From contig CAZNFX010000009.1 in the NCBI GenBank assembly GCA_964572845.1, forward strand, positions 1-64,000: a stretch of DNA of 64,000 nt, written 5' to 3'. The stretch is from Bin55 sp964572845 (GTDB lineage: Bacteria; Pseudomonadota; Gammaproteobacteria; Pseudomonadales; Azotimanducaceae). Made by a program: the position numbers and the translations under genes. Positions 43,666 to 53,371 of the stretch are shown in pieces (the first letter of the stretch is position 1; each line of letters starts with the position of its first letter). The notes beneath the pieces are model-generated. The model did no database searches. It was given only the letters and a program-made list of their open reading frames with translations, and was not told where the DNA came from.

Positions 43666-45578
43666 TAGCTCGCCATCACCGTATCCACGTCGTCGTCTTG
43701 CTGTGAAGTAAGAGTCTGAATTAAGCGTGCTCGACGTGACTGATCCTCATCTTGGTTGCTTTGTACGGCTTCCAAATCAGCGTAGTAGCCCCCTGAAGCA
43801 AGTAGTTCGTCATGCGTTCCATGCTCAAGAACATGGCCGTTGTCAAGGACATAGATATGATCGGCATGACGTGCAGTAGAAACTCGATGGGAAATGAGGA
43901 TCGTGGTCTTATTGGCTCGAAACTCGTTCAATCCTCGGATGATGCGTTCTTCAGTCTCCGTGTCGACACTTGAAAAAACGTCGTCGAGTAGCAGGACTTT
44001 GGAGTCACGAATTAGCCCTCTAGCCAACGTTGCGCGCTGTTTCTGACCTCCTGACAGAGTGACCCCGCGCTCCCCTACTATCGTCGCAATGCCGTCGTTG
44101 AACTCTGAAATCGTTTGCTCCAGACCTGCTCCGCTAACTGCGTCCCAAACAGCTTCGTCGTTACGGGTAGGATCGTCGTAGGTTACGTTTTCCTTAATTG
44201 TTGCCGAGAACAAGAAAGCGTATTGGGGCACAAGCGCAACTTCCTTGCGTAGTCTATCTAGCGGAAAATTGCATACATCCTGTCCGCCAAGAAAAATTGT
44301 CTCCCTAGGAGTATCTGTCAGTCGCACAATAGCTTTCAGAACCGTGGACTTTCCTGACCCCATGCGACCCAAGAGTGCAACTGTTTGACCCGGTTCCACG
44401 TCGAGGCTTACGTTGTCGAGAGACGGGGTGGCAGCTTCTGGGTAGGCGTATGTAAGCCCGCGAATTTCTATGCTAGCTGGGAAATCGTCTGCGACTTCGT
44501 GGTCGGTTGTGTCTGAAACTTCAGGTTCGTGTTCAATGGCTTCAAAAATTCGCTCCGTACCTGCGGCTGCCGAGGTAAACATCGACAATGACCAACCGAT
44601 CTGGGTAACTGATGAAGTGACCATCCAGAGATACGCGGAGAATGCTGTAAACGTACCTAGAGTGAGGTCACCTTGCAGAACCAAGGTGCCTCCGTAACCC
44701 AAGATGATCAAAGGAGAGATCGTTGTGAGGCCATTCATCGACAGCCCCATGAATTGCATGAAGCGAGTTGCCCGGTAAGCTTTCTTCGTGTATTGGGTGC
44801 TTGCTTCCCTGAATCGCTCTATTTCACTGTCTTCTTGCGCCATTGCCTGAATTGTTCGAATCCCATTAAGGTTCTCTTGGGCGAACGACGACACGTTCGC
44901 CATAGCTTCTTGTCGCGCTATGAAATATGGATACATGCTGCGAGACATTAGGTAGCCAACCAACGCCACAAACGGGAGCGGCAATATGACAACGGCGGCC
45001 AAGCGAGCCGACATGGAGAACATAAACCACAATCCCATAGTGATTGTGAAGAAGAACATTACGACGGTGACCCAACCGAAGGAAACCGACATGCGTACCT
45101 GACTGACGTCATTCACAGCCCGCGACATGAGGTCGCCAGTGCCATACCTATTGAAGAACCCAGGACCTTGGCGTTGAACATTCTCGAATATTCGCTTCCT
45201 CAGGTCGTAGGTGACCGCAATAGATATACGTCGCAGTGCCCGGCGTGCCCACACGTAGATTAGAAAGCTCAATCCAGTCACACCCAAAATCGCCAGGGCA
45301 GGTATTAGAAAATTGGGTTCAATCTCGGGAATAGTGAGGCTATCGATCGCAGTCCTCATGAACTGCGGAATCAGTGCCCCACCAAGTCGTTGGATCAAGA
45401 GTCCACCAATCGAAAAGGCAAGCACCCAGCCGTAACGCTTGCAATACGGAAGAAGCTTCTTTAAGTGTCCAAGGTGTTTAAAGGATGATTGTTCTCGAGT
45501 TGGGGCACCTCTAAAGCTGGCTCTATGGCCGTGACCGCCACCACCTCGTGAGAACCCACCGCCCATGTAACTCGGCAA
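43665..45578 (-). CDS. ABC exporter subunit with degenerate ATPase site
   Basis: A 637-residue half-transporter paired with the preceding gene. It has a Gly/His-rich start (YMGGGFSRGGGGHGHR), six membrane helices and an ATPase domain with Walker A GRMGSGKST, signature LSGGQKQ and H-loop SHR. Walker B reads LLLDDVFSSVD: the catalytic Glu is Asp, as in the degenerate site of heterodimeric exporters. This is the first gene of the pair. The asymmetry supports an obligate heterodimer that hydrolyses ATP mainly at one site. Substrate unknown, probably drugs or lipids. Confidence 0.92.
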   Translation of the reverse strand: MPSYMGGGFSRGGGGHGHRASFRGAPTREQSSFKHLGHLKKLLPYCKRYGWVLAFSIGGLLIQRLGGALIPQFMRTAIDSLTIPEIEPNFLIPALAILGVTGLSFLIYVWARRALRRISIAVTYDLRKRIFENVQRQGPGFFNRYGTGDLMSRAVNDVSQVRMSVSFGWVTVVMFFFTITMGLWFMFSMSARLAAVVILPLPFVALVGYLMSRSMYPYFIARQEAMANVSSFAQENLNGIRTIQAMAQEDSEIERFREASTQYTKKAYRATRFMQFMGLSMNGLTTISPLIILGYGGTLVLQGDLTLGTFTAFSAYLWMVTSSVTQIGWSLSMFTSAAAGTERIFEAIEHEPEVSDTTDHEVADDFPASIEIRGLTYAYPEAATPSLDNVSLDVEPGQTVALLGRMGSGKSTVLKAIVRLTDTPRETIFLGGQDVCNFPLDRLRKEVALVPQYAFLFSATIKENVTYDDPTRNDEAVWDAVSGAGLEQTISEFNDGIATIVGERGVTLSGGQKQRATLARGLIRDSKVLLLDDVFSSVDTETEERIIRGLNEFRANKTTILISHRVSTARHADHIYVLDNGHVLEHGTHDELLASGGYYADLEAVQSNQDEDQSRRARLIQTLTSQQDDDVDTVMAS

Positions 45579-45810
45579 AATAGGTATCGGTTAGCAGATT
45601 ACGGCGAGATTGGCTGAAGTGATGCGACCGAGTGCCGGAACCGCTACCGAGGTTCTGAACTCAAAATGTATTTTACACGATTCCTAATAGATTTGCCACC
45701 CCCGACTATTGGATGGGCCGGACTGCTTCATCATTCAAAGGTGTGCGATGGCTCAGTTGCTACCGAAACTAACAGGTGAGTTCCAATGGCACTCGATTGC
45801 AAGAAAATCT

Positions 45811-47610
45811 CTAGTTCTTTACTATCGTGTGTATTCGGTTCGCTTCCAATGCCTTTCGTGAATCGGTGCTCCCGTCGGGCCAATGTACCGATATTTCCGT
45901 GGTTTCTTCATGCGGTCCCAATCCGAACGTCGCTGGAAGTTCAACTTGCGACAGATAGCTTTTCGTCGGAGATACGTGGCGCACTTGCACTCCAGCGCTA
46001 GTATTCATGACGACCTTTGCGCCAAGAGCATAGACATTTGGACCAGACTGACGCAATCTGATACGAATCCAGTCGCCTGCCCGTTCGGTATCGTTGCGTA
46101 ACAATACCGGACGGTCGGCCACTTGAGTTACAACTAGGTCCAAGTCGCCATCTCCATCAATGTCTGCATAGGCAGCTCCACGCGCAGCAATTGGACGTCC
46201 CCACTCAGTTCCGCTAGAGTCGACATTTGTGTATACACGACCGCAATTTTCGCCGCAATTCCACCAGATTTGGGGAGACTGCGCGTAGTGCTGACTTGAT
46301 TGGACGCGATTGATTTCGGGCTCGACGTGGCCATTGGCCGCAAATATGTCAGTCCTTCCATCCAAGTCAAAATCCATGAACACTAAACCAAACGTGAGTG
46401 CCCGTCGGCTTTGTGCACCAATGCCAGAAACTATAGCGTCGTCGCTAAAGGCGGACTGGCCCTCCGGACGCACGAAAAAGGAAGACATTTCGTTGGAGAA
46501 GTTTCCAATTGCTATTGCAATGCGTTTCGAGTTGTCGTAGTGCGCCGCATCAATGCCCATCGCGCCGGTCGCAAGACCTGAAGTGTCGAATGCTATCCCT
46601 AGTTCAATTCCCGATTCAACGAACGTGCCATCGCCCTGATTTACGAACGCGAAGTTTCTTACTGTGTCGTTGGCTACGACCAAATCCAAATGGGTATCGT
46701 CATTCAAATCCACTACAACGATGGCAAGACCCTTTCCCACCGGATCGCCCGTCGACTCGTTGAATACCTCGATTCCCGCACTTCTGGATACATCTGTGAA
46801 ACTATCGCCATCGTTTCGGTACAGGTATGAGTTGGTACCAGCGAAGTCCGTCGGTGGACCGTACGCTCTGCCAATACCCGCTAGCTTGTAGTCAACTTCC
46901 TGATCGCGATCTCTAGACCACTCCACATAGTTGCAGACAAAGAGATCCAAGTCTCCATCATTGTCATAGTCGAAGAAAGTCGCGCCGGTGCTCCAAGCGT
47001 CTTCGCTGCCACCTACCTGCATCGCATCCGTCACATCAATATAACGTTGACCCTCAATATTTCTCAATAGCCGGTTTTTTCCTACTGCTGTCAAGTACAC
47101 ATCGAGAAACCCATCCCCATCGTAGTCGCCGACGGCTAGCCCCATGCCATACAGTGGTTTCTCGAGACTTGGTGAGCTGCGTTGCTCAAAGGTTCCGTCT
47201 CCGTCGTTCAAAAAGAGCAGTGATCGTTCATCAGCTTCGTTCGGCGGGTTCCAATCCCAATTCTTCGAGTTGACGAAAATGAGATCCTGGTCGCCATCGT
47301 TATCCACATCCAAGAAACCGACGCCTCCACCCATTGTCTCTGGAAGCAATCGCTCGCCAGTTGCACCATTCACATGTTTGAATTCGATGCCGGACACCTT
47401 CGTCACGTCAGTAAACACAGGCGTTACTACAGGATCCGTAGGATCCTTCAATACAGGCGCAGCATCGTGAAGTTCTGCAGTTTCTGGATCACCTCGTTCT
47501 ACGTTTGCGATCAAAAGCACAATCAACACCACGGCGACGATCACAATGCATGCGGCAAGTGATAGCCATAGTGCTCGTTTTAGACGAACTTCAGGTGAGT
47601 TTGCGCTCAA
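45811..47610 (-). CDS. FG-GAP/ASPIC-UnbV (CRTAC1-like) secreted protein
   Basis: A 599-residue exported protein with an N-terminal membrane segment (about 14-33). It carries a seven-bladed FG-GAP/VCBS propeller whose blades show calcium-binding DxDxDGxxD loops (DVDNDGDQDL, DYDGDGFLDV, DYDNDGDLDL, DLNDDTHLDL, DFDLDGRTDI, DIDGDGDLDL). It ends in an ASPIC/UnbV domain (residues about 510-590, with IRLRQSGPNVYALGAKVV and a SYLSQVELPATFGLG segment). The start is TTG overlapping the stop of the upstream cytochrome gene (TTGA), so the two are coupled. Function unknown; such proteins bind calcium and often accompany cell-surface redox or polymer-degrading proteins. Confidence 0.88.
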   Translation of the reverse strand: MSANSPEVRLKRALWLSLAACIVIVAVVLIVLLIANVERGDPETAELHDAAPVLKDPTDPVVTPVFTDVTKVSGIEFKHVNGATGERLLPETMGGGVGFLDVDNDGDQDLIFVNSKNWDWNPPNEADERSLLFLNDGDGTFEQRSSPSLEKPLYGMGLAVGDYDGDGFLDVYLTAVGKNRLLRNIEGQRYIDVTDAMQVGGSEDAWSTGATFFDYDNDGDLDLFVCNYVEWSRDRDQEVDYKLAGIGRAYGPPTDFAGTNSYLYRNDGDSFTDVSRSAGIEVFNESTGDPVGKGLAIVVVDLNDDTHLDLVVANDTVRNFAFVNQGDGTFVESGIELGIAFDTSGLATGAMGIDAAHYDNSKRIAIAIGNFSNEMSSFFVRPEGQSAFSDDAIVSGIGAQSRRALTFGLVFMDFDLDGRTDIFAANGHVEPEINRVQSSQHYAQSPQIWWNCGENCGRVYTNVDSSGTEWGRPIAARGAAYADIDGDGDLDLVVTQVADRPVLLRNDTERAGDWIRIRLRQSGPNVYALGAKVVMNTSAGVQVRHVSPTKSYLSQVELPATFGLGPHEETTEISVHWPDGSTDSRKALEANRIHTIVKN

Positions 47611-50357
47611 TTTGTTGGCATCAAGTCAGAGTGCACAGCAAGGTCATAAATCACAACTTCATTTGCCGCATGATCGGCAGTTGGATCATTTCGCCTGGCA
47701 GTCGCAAGCGCTCTATCTCTTGCATTGTCGTCGATACGGTAATTTTGGTGATGTTGACGATGTTGCTCTTCCAATTCAGCTTCGTCCAGTTGAGCATAGA
47801 TGTTTACAAGTCCATAGTGAGCCGTCACGTTCTCTGGATCGATCTTCAAAGAGACCTTGTATTCGTCCATCGCTTTCGTCAACCATTGAATTCTGTCGAC
47901 TTCCCGATCACTGAGTTTCGACTGCTCGAAATAGGTCCTCGCCAAGGTGTTCCTTAATCGGTAATCCAAGGAAAAATCAAACCCTCTCGAACGTGCATCC
48001 GAAAATTGTGTTTCAACCAGCGCTTCAAATTTTCGAATTGCCTGGTCGAATTGGCCGGATTGCAGATCAATCAATCCGCCAAACCATGCAATTGACCATG
48101 GGTAAGCACCCAACTGGTCCGCCAGCTGCAACTCGGTAGCAGCTTCATCTATTCGACCTTCCCGCAAGTACGTACGACCAATGTTCAGATGCCCTTCGCC
48201 ACGCCCAAATTCCGCTACACGGCGAAACGCGTACTCCGCTTGGCGCAATGCGCTATTGTTCGGCTTGTTCAGCCACCCTATTCCGTAGTCGTTCCAACGT
48301 ACCCATTCGTCAATGCCTGGCTTTGAGGAGCTTGGACCAGAGGTTTCGTCAAATTGTGTTGGTAGTCCTTCCTTTTCCACTCTTAGAACTACTTCGTCTC
48401 GAGCGATTTCTACTATCGGAAGATCATTTTCCAAATGTGGGTCATCCTGAAATGCCCGCAAGAACGTCGTGTCGAACTTCCTGTAATTCAGTGTCGCTTG
48501 AACTCTTAGGCTGCCTGTGAGATCTGCAGGTACATCCAATCGATAGTGTACGACGCTGGCACTTCCAGGGGCAATCTGATGATCGTAGAGTTTGGTGAAG
48601 ATGTCCTCGGCATTGCGTTCCGCAATGCGATTGCCAAATCTGTCCAAGACATATGCATTTACGAAATGCGTGTTGGGATCGACTTCGCCCTGTTCGTTCA
48701 ATCGACCACTTGAAGCGAGCAAAGTCTCATCATTCCAGACTTCAATCTCAAGCCACACCTGATTGGAGTCCGACGTGCCTTCCGTGAATTTGTGCCCAAG
48801 GGTCAAGGTCCGCAGTACAACGTCGAAGACATAGGTCTTTCCGGGCTCCAGGAGTACATTGCCGGCGTTTATGGGAGCTACAGGATCTCGTTCCATGTGA
48901 TCTCCTTCTCGCAAGGCGAAGATGTCTACTCGTAATGAGTCTTTGAGCATATCCCTGTGTGCATCGAGCGCCTCTATGGGAATGCCCGACATGTATGCCA
49001 GGGCTGTGTTTGCCGCTGCGAATTGGTGATCGCGAACTGCAAGCTCACCAAGTTCCTCATACATCTTCGCGCCTAAGTCGAGGGAAGCGATGGGTTTCAT
49101 ATGGCAGCGATTGCAGTTTGGCTCCGCTTGTGCTGGATAGTAAAAGCTGGCGACCCCATGTCCAGAAACACCACTTAGTAGAAACGAGTCATAGTGGTTT
49201 TGGCCCCGTAGCCATTTGTACGCGTTGAGTTCTTCTGGAAGGTGAACTTTGTGACAACTTGCGCAAAATTCAGGCTCCTTGTGGAGTGGTTTGAGAAATG
49301 TTTGCTTGTGAAATGATGGCTTACCTTTGATCAGTATCCCATTGACCCACTGCAGGAAGGGATTGTTAGACCTAGCAAACGGATAGTGTTGGGGAAGCGA
49401 AATCCTATAGGCGGCATTGCCTCTAGGACTTGTTACTTCGTCGATGCCATGGCAACTAATACAGGTGATTCCAGCATGAGCGGTGGGATCATTAACAACA
49501 TCGAAATTGGGGTCGTCGAATAGACCTGTGAGAAGCGGCACGGGGTCATGGCACCCTGCACAGAACCGCGCAGCATGAACGTTGCCATCTCTCTCCAAGA
49601 CCTTGCGTCGGGTGTTATTTACGGCGAATGCATACGCCGGATTGTTGAACGATGCGAAACGGTGGGCACTGACGGCCCATTGTGCATGGACATCCTCATG
49701 GCATCTAGCACAGTACTCGTCCATCATGAGTGCAGTAGCAGGCAGATAGCCTCCATCAGATGTGCTAGCCAGAGCCGGAAAGAAATCTGCACGCTTCGTT
49801 GCTTCTATATCGTTGGAGCTGAGCAGATGTACACCTACGATCGAGAGTAGAACGCTCACCGTTGCGACTACTACGCCACCCCTCCAGCGAATCTTTGGAC
49901 CGACCAAACGATGAAGAAGAAACAACCAAATTGCGGCGACTGGAGCGATCACATGCAGCCAATACACGATTTGCCGACTCGTGGGCTCTCGTAGCTCGAA
50001 CATTGGCAATCCTCGAGTGAGCGCAATTCCGGAGACGAACACAATGAGAATGGATATGAACGTGGCAAGACCAAGCCGAACTGCAATTCGGTTGGGACGT
50101 TGAATCGCACGTCGCAAATGCATTCCAATGAACACTAACGCAGGAAGCACTACACCAAGACCCAACACAAGATGGAACAGAAACATCGATTGGTAGAAGG
50201 CGTTCTCCAACGGTTCGTTGGTCCACCACTGAATCAAAGAGACAGTCGCCAGATACACGGAGTTGACAATGAGAACTGCTACAGCAACTAGCACTGCTAG
50301 CAGTAGTCGACGCATAGGAGTGGTGACGACCTGTTGCATCAATTGTCTTGAACTCAC
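47607..50357 (-). CDS. Membrane-bound pentaheme cytochrome c with TPRs
   Basis: A 916-residue protein in three parts. Residues 18-180 hold about five membrane helices with several histidines (FHLVLGLGVVLP, YWLHVIAPVAAIW), possibly a b-type heme domain. Residues 200-430 carry five CxxCH heme sites: CARCH (216), CAGCH (266), CISCH (299), CASCH (365) and CNRCH (415). Residues about 690-900 are TPR-like helices. The heme part faces the periplasm. The architecture implies electron transfer from the membrane, with the TPRs docking a partner, perhaps the coupled FG-GAP/UnbV protein. The exact electron donor and acceptor are unknown. Confidence 0.85.
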   Translation of the reverse strand: MSSRQLMQQVVTTPMRRLLLAVLVAVAVLIVNSVYLATVSLIQWWTNEPLENAFYQSMFLFHLVLGLGVVLPALVFIGMHLRRAIQRPNRIAVRLGLATFISILIVFVSGIALTRGLPMFELREPTSRQIVYWLHVIAPVAAIWLFLLHRLVGPKIRWRGGVVVATVSVLLSIVGVHLLSSNDIEATKRADFFPALASTSDGGYLPATALMMDEYCARCHEDVHAQWAVSAHRFASFNNPAYAFAVNNTRRKVLERDGNVHAARFCAGCHDPVPLLTGLFDDPNFDVVNDPTAHAGITCISCHGIDEVTSPRGNAAYRISLPQHYPFARSNNPFLQWVNGILIKGKPSFHKQTFLKPLHKEPEFCASCHKVHLPEELNAYKWLRGQNHYDSFLLSGVSGHGVASFYYPAQAEPNCNRCHMKPIASLDLGAKMYEELGELAVRDHQFAAANTALAYMSGIPIEALDAHRDMLKDSLRVDIFALREGDHMERDPVAPINAGNVLLEPGKTYVFDVVLRTLTLGHKFTEGTSDSNQVWLEIEVWNDETLLASSGRLNEQGEVDPNTHFVNAYVLDRFGNRIAERNAEDIFTKLYDHQIAPGSASVVHYRLDVPADLTGSLRVQATLNYRKFDTTFLRAFQDDPHLENDLPIVEIARDEVVLRVEKEGLPTQFDETSGPSSSKPGIDEWVRWNDYGIGWLNKPNNSALRQAEYAFRRVAEFGRGEGHLNIGRTYLREGRIDEAATELQLADQLGAYPWSIAWFGGLIDLQSGQFDQAIRKFEALVETQFSDARSRGFDFSLDYRLRNTLARTYFEQSKLSDREVDRIQWLTKAMDEYKVSLKIDPENVTAHYGLVNIYAQLDEAELEEQHRQHHQNYRIDDNARDRALATARRNDPTADHAANEVVIYDLAVHSDLMPTN

Positions 50358-50492
50358 TGCGGCTTCCAGTCAGGGCACTCGGATAGTACAAGAAAGCCAG
50401 CGGCACAGCGGTTTAGCACCGTTGTGCGCTCGCAGACCGATGAGCTGGCAGTGTTGCAGTTAAGCCAGGTCGAGATCCTCGAGTGGGGTCGC

Positions 50493-52436
50493 CTAAATGT
50501 GCTTCTCCACGAACTCTAGGATTTGCGTATAGAGTTTGACGCGATTCTCCGGATCTCTAAATCCATGTTGACGACTGATTTCGTCGACATTCTCAAACTC
50601 GACTTGCTGCCGCCTGAGTGCGCTGACCATGGATTGGTGATGCCGCGTTGGCGCAAATCCATCCTTGCCGCCGTGCGAAAGGAACACGGGAACCTTCAGC
50701 TTGTCGGCATTATTGGTCGGCGACATTTCAGCAAGAGCTTCCATATCGTTGCCTATCGCGGCACTTAGCAACCAAGGAGCAATCGGCCACGCGGGAATCT
50801 GCCCGTTCCACATGAGTGAGAGGTCGTAGAGTCCCTGATTGCCAACGGCACACTTGAACATGTCCGGCTCTCGAATTGCAGCCGACAAGGCCACGAACGC
50901 GCCATAGTGGGATCCTGCAATGCAAATTCTCTCGCCATCGATCGAGTCTTGCGAAGCGGCATAGCGTGTCGCCGCCAATACATCGTCAATAATTGCGCCT
51001 CCCCATTCGCCAAATCCCGCAGTGGCAAAATCCACACCTCTACCCGCACTGCCTCTGTAGTTCACTTGTACAACGGCATAGCCATGCAAGGCATATGCTT
51101 GAACCACTGGATTGAATCCAAACTCGTCGTAAACTTCGTGGGGGCCAGCGTGTGGTAACACGATCAGGGGTACCGGACCCTCTGAATTCTGGGGTACGGT
51201 TATGTTTACATAGAGATTTAGCCCATCCTTCGTCTTTACCCGATGAACGGCAGTATTGGACATTTCACTTGGAACTATCGATGGCATTCGGGTTGTGACA
51301 GGGTCGAGCTGGCGTTTCTTGGCGTTGAATCGGTAATACATGCCTGGATTTGTCATGCTTTCTGCCACTAACAGCATGACATTGCCGTCCTGCGACAATC
51401 CCACTATACCCAGTCGATGCCCCGCGAACGCGTCGTTTTGAGCTAGAGTTAGCCAGTAACGCGCCGAGAGGTCTTCGGATGCCAAAGGAACAAACGAGGA
51501 GAATGGGTCCTTTATTGTGACTCCCAAGATCTCACCGCGATCCGCAGTCCACCTCACTCCAGACGTGTCGATATCGAATTCATCATTGCCATACAACACG
51601 TCGTAAGATGACTCATCGGGAGCGAAGAGGTAGAGATTTGTGAGACCATTTACGTGATTGCCAAGAACATAGAAGCTCTTGTTGTCGGGAGCAAATCCCA
51701 AGAATGTGATCGCAGAACCAAATTGTTCAATTCCCGCCGACTCTGAGATGTTCTTCCATTCGCTTTCAGCGTCAGAACGAAAATGCATAGTAGGCGTGCC
51801 GCTTGGGTAGCCGATTGCGACACGAGCAATTCCTTCGCGGTCTACAAACAAATCGCCGTACGAGACTGGTCCCTTTTGCCTATTTGTACGTTTGCCCTTC
51901 TTTTTTGAATAAATATCCAACTCGACGATGGCTGGTGTGCTATTGCCTACTTCCTGCCAGTTTCGGAATTCCTTTTCCTGCATGAGCACGGTACGAGGAT
52001 TACTCTCGTTAATGTCGCGAAAGCGCAGGTGGATATCAGGAGCATCGGAGCCGCGGTTGAAGGGATTGGAATGCCTATTGCCGTTTGCATTGACGGAGTA
52101 ATAGTTGTTTGGCCACCAAGGAAATGGCGAAGGTCCCACGATCATTTCCACGGTGTAGACGACACGCTCGTCATTGACCCAGAAAAGGTCCCTCATGCTC
52201 TCTCGAGCCCGCAAATCTACAGAGATGCGTTTGGATGTCATTTGAAGGGTATCGGCGTCCATGAATTGAAACCCATAGGGTCCTATTCCCACCAAATGCT
52301 TGCCGTCAGGAGAGACAAGCATCTTCTCAATGACAGGCTCAGCGAATATGTCCTCTAGTGTCGTCGTTTGGGCAAGTAGGCCAACTTGAACGAGCAACGC
52401 CAGAGGCAGAATTCCGGATCGCAACATGCGGAACAT
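50493..52436 (-). CDS. Exported S9 peptidase-like protein, serine site altered
   Basis: A 647-residue member of the prolyl oligopeptidase/dipeptidyl-peptidase S9 group, with a signal peptide (residues 1-22), a propeller region and a C-terminal alpha/beta hydrolase. The start ATG 52436 is set by GGGGGAGA just upstream; a longer frame to 52538 adds a non-signal leader. Catalytic Asp592 (HGGKDGFAP) and His624 (RQHGFRDPENR) are present. The nucleophile elbow, normally G-x-S-Y-G-G, reads G-S-H-Y-G-A (508-513), so the serine position is His510. Ser509 is next to it. The enzyme may be inactive or use an altered elbow. Standalone gene. Confidence 0.82.
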   Translation of the reverse strand: MFRMLRSGILPLALLVQVGLLAQTTTLEDIFAEPVIEKMLVSPDGKHLVGIGPYGFQFMDADTLQMTSKRISVDLRARESMRDLFWVNDERVVYTVEMIVGPSPFPWWPNNYYSVNANGNRHSNPFNRGSDAPDIHLRFRDINESNPRTVLMQEKEFRNWQEVGNSTPAIVELDIYSKKKGKRTNRQKGPVSYGDLFVDREGIARVAIGYPSGTPTMHFRSDAESEWKNISESAGIEQFGSAITFLGFAPDNKSFYVLGNHVNGLTNLYLFAPDESSYDVLYGNDEFDIDTSGVRWTADRGEILGVTIKDPFSSFVPLASEDLSARYWLTLAQNDAFAGHRLGIVGLSQDGNVMLLVAESMTNPGMYYRFNAKKRQLDPVTTRMPSIVPSEMSNTAVHRVKTKDGLNLYVNITVPQNSEGPVPLIVLPHAGPHEVYDEFGFNPVVQAYALHGYAVVQVNYRGSAGRGVDFATAGFGEWGGAIIDDVLAATRYAASQDSIDGERICIAGSHYGAFVALSAAIREPDMFKCAVGNQGLYDLSLMWNGQIPAWPIAPWLLSAAIGNDMEALAEMSPTNNADKLKVPVFLSHGGKDGFAPTRHHQSMVSALRRQQVEFENVDEISRQHGFRDPENRVKLYTQILEFVEKHI

Positions 52437-52635
52437 TGATTCTCCCCCGATTAGATGCAAACCACAGACAGCACGGCACCGAAATCCACGCTTGTCATGA
52501 CCTCTTTCCGGCCATTGGTTGCATGCAACCACTATCATGAAACCTGCAATAACTCTATCCTTTTCTGTGTGATATTGTCAAACCGAAAGCACAGAGAGTC
52601 AGAAAACCACCGGCAGCCTAGAGTTACCCAATCCA

Positions 52636-53361
52636 ATGTCTCATGACACCAGTGCTCTGCGAGCAACAAATGTTTGCAAGAACTTCGCCAATGTACAGGT
52701 TCTTGATGAAGTTAGCGTAAGTGTCGAATTGGGAGAGGTCGTATGTCTCCTAGGACCCAATGGCGCTGGCAAGACGACGCTGATCAATGTTTTCCTAGGC
52801 TTTGTGATGCCTGATTCTGGAAGCACATCAATATTTGGCACTGATTCAGCAACCGACCCACTCAAAGCCAGAGAAAGGGTCTCCTATGTCCCGGAAAAAG
52901 TTGCGCTGTATCCGCAACTCACAGCTCTCCAGAACGTCGCTTTCTTCAATTCGTTTGGACCGCGCCGCGGAACCACAGAGAAATACAAGCAGGCCCTCCA
53001 CGATGTTGGTCTTCCAGAACACCATCACAATCTGAGAACCAAAAGCTTCTCCAAGGGAATGTCGCAAAAGGTTGGGCTTGCCATTGCACTAGCAAAAGGA
53101 TCTGAAGCCATCCTGCTCGACGAACCCTTAACAGGTCTAGATCCAAGTGCTGCGTCGGACTTTGTGTCTCGAATCCGGTGGCTTAAGGAGTCCGGAACCG
53201 CAATCATGCTTGCCACTCATGACCTCTTTCATGTGACAAGCATCGCTACCCGAATTGGGTTCCTCCGAAGTGGCCAGCTCATAGATCTCATCGAGTCTTC
53301 TGACCTTAGTGTCTATGAACTAGAGCGACTCTACCTCGATCGGATGTCCCAACCTTCATAG
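52636..53361 (+). CDS. ABC-2 type transporter ATPase
   Basis: A 241-residue ABC ATPase with Walker A GPNGAGKTT (about residues 40-48), a short Q-loop region (VPEKVALYPQL), signature FSKGMSQKVGLA and Walker B AILLDEPLTGLD, then the H-loop ATHD. Size and signature match the CcmA/drug or polysaccharide ABC-2 group. Two permease genes follow on the same strand, the first eleven bases later. The complex would move a solute out of the cytoplasm; which one is not known. Confidence 0.93.
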   Translation: MSHDTSALRATNVCKNFANVQVLDEVSVSVELGEVVCLLGPNGAGKTTLINVFLGFVMPDSGSTSIFGTDSATDPLKARERVSYVPEKVALYPQLTALQNVAFFNSFGPRRGTTEKYKQALHDVGLPEHHHNLRTKSFSKGMSQKVGLAIALAKGSEAILLDEPLTGLDPSAASDFVSRIRWLKESGTAIMLATHDLFHVTSIATRIGFLRSGQLIDLIESSDLSVYELERLYLDRMSQPS

Positions 53362-53371
53362 TTGGTAGTTT

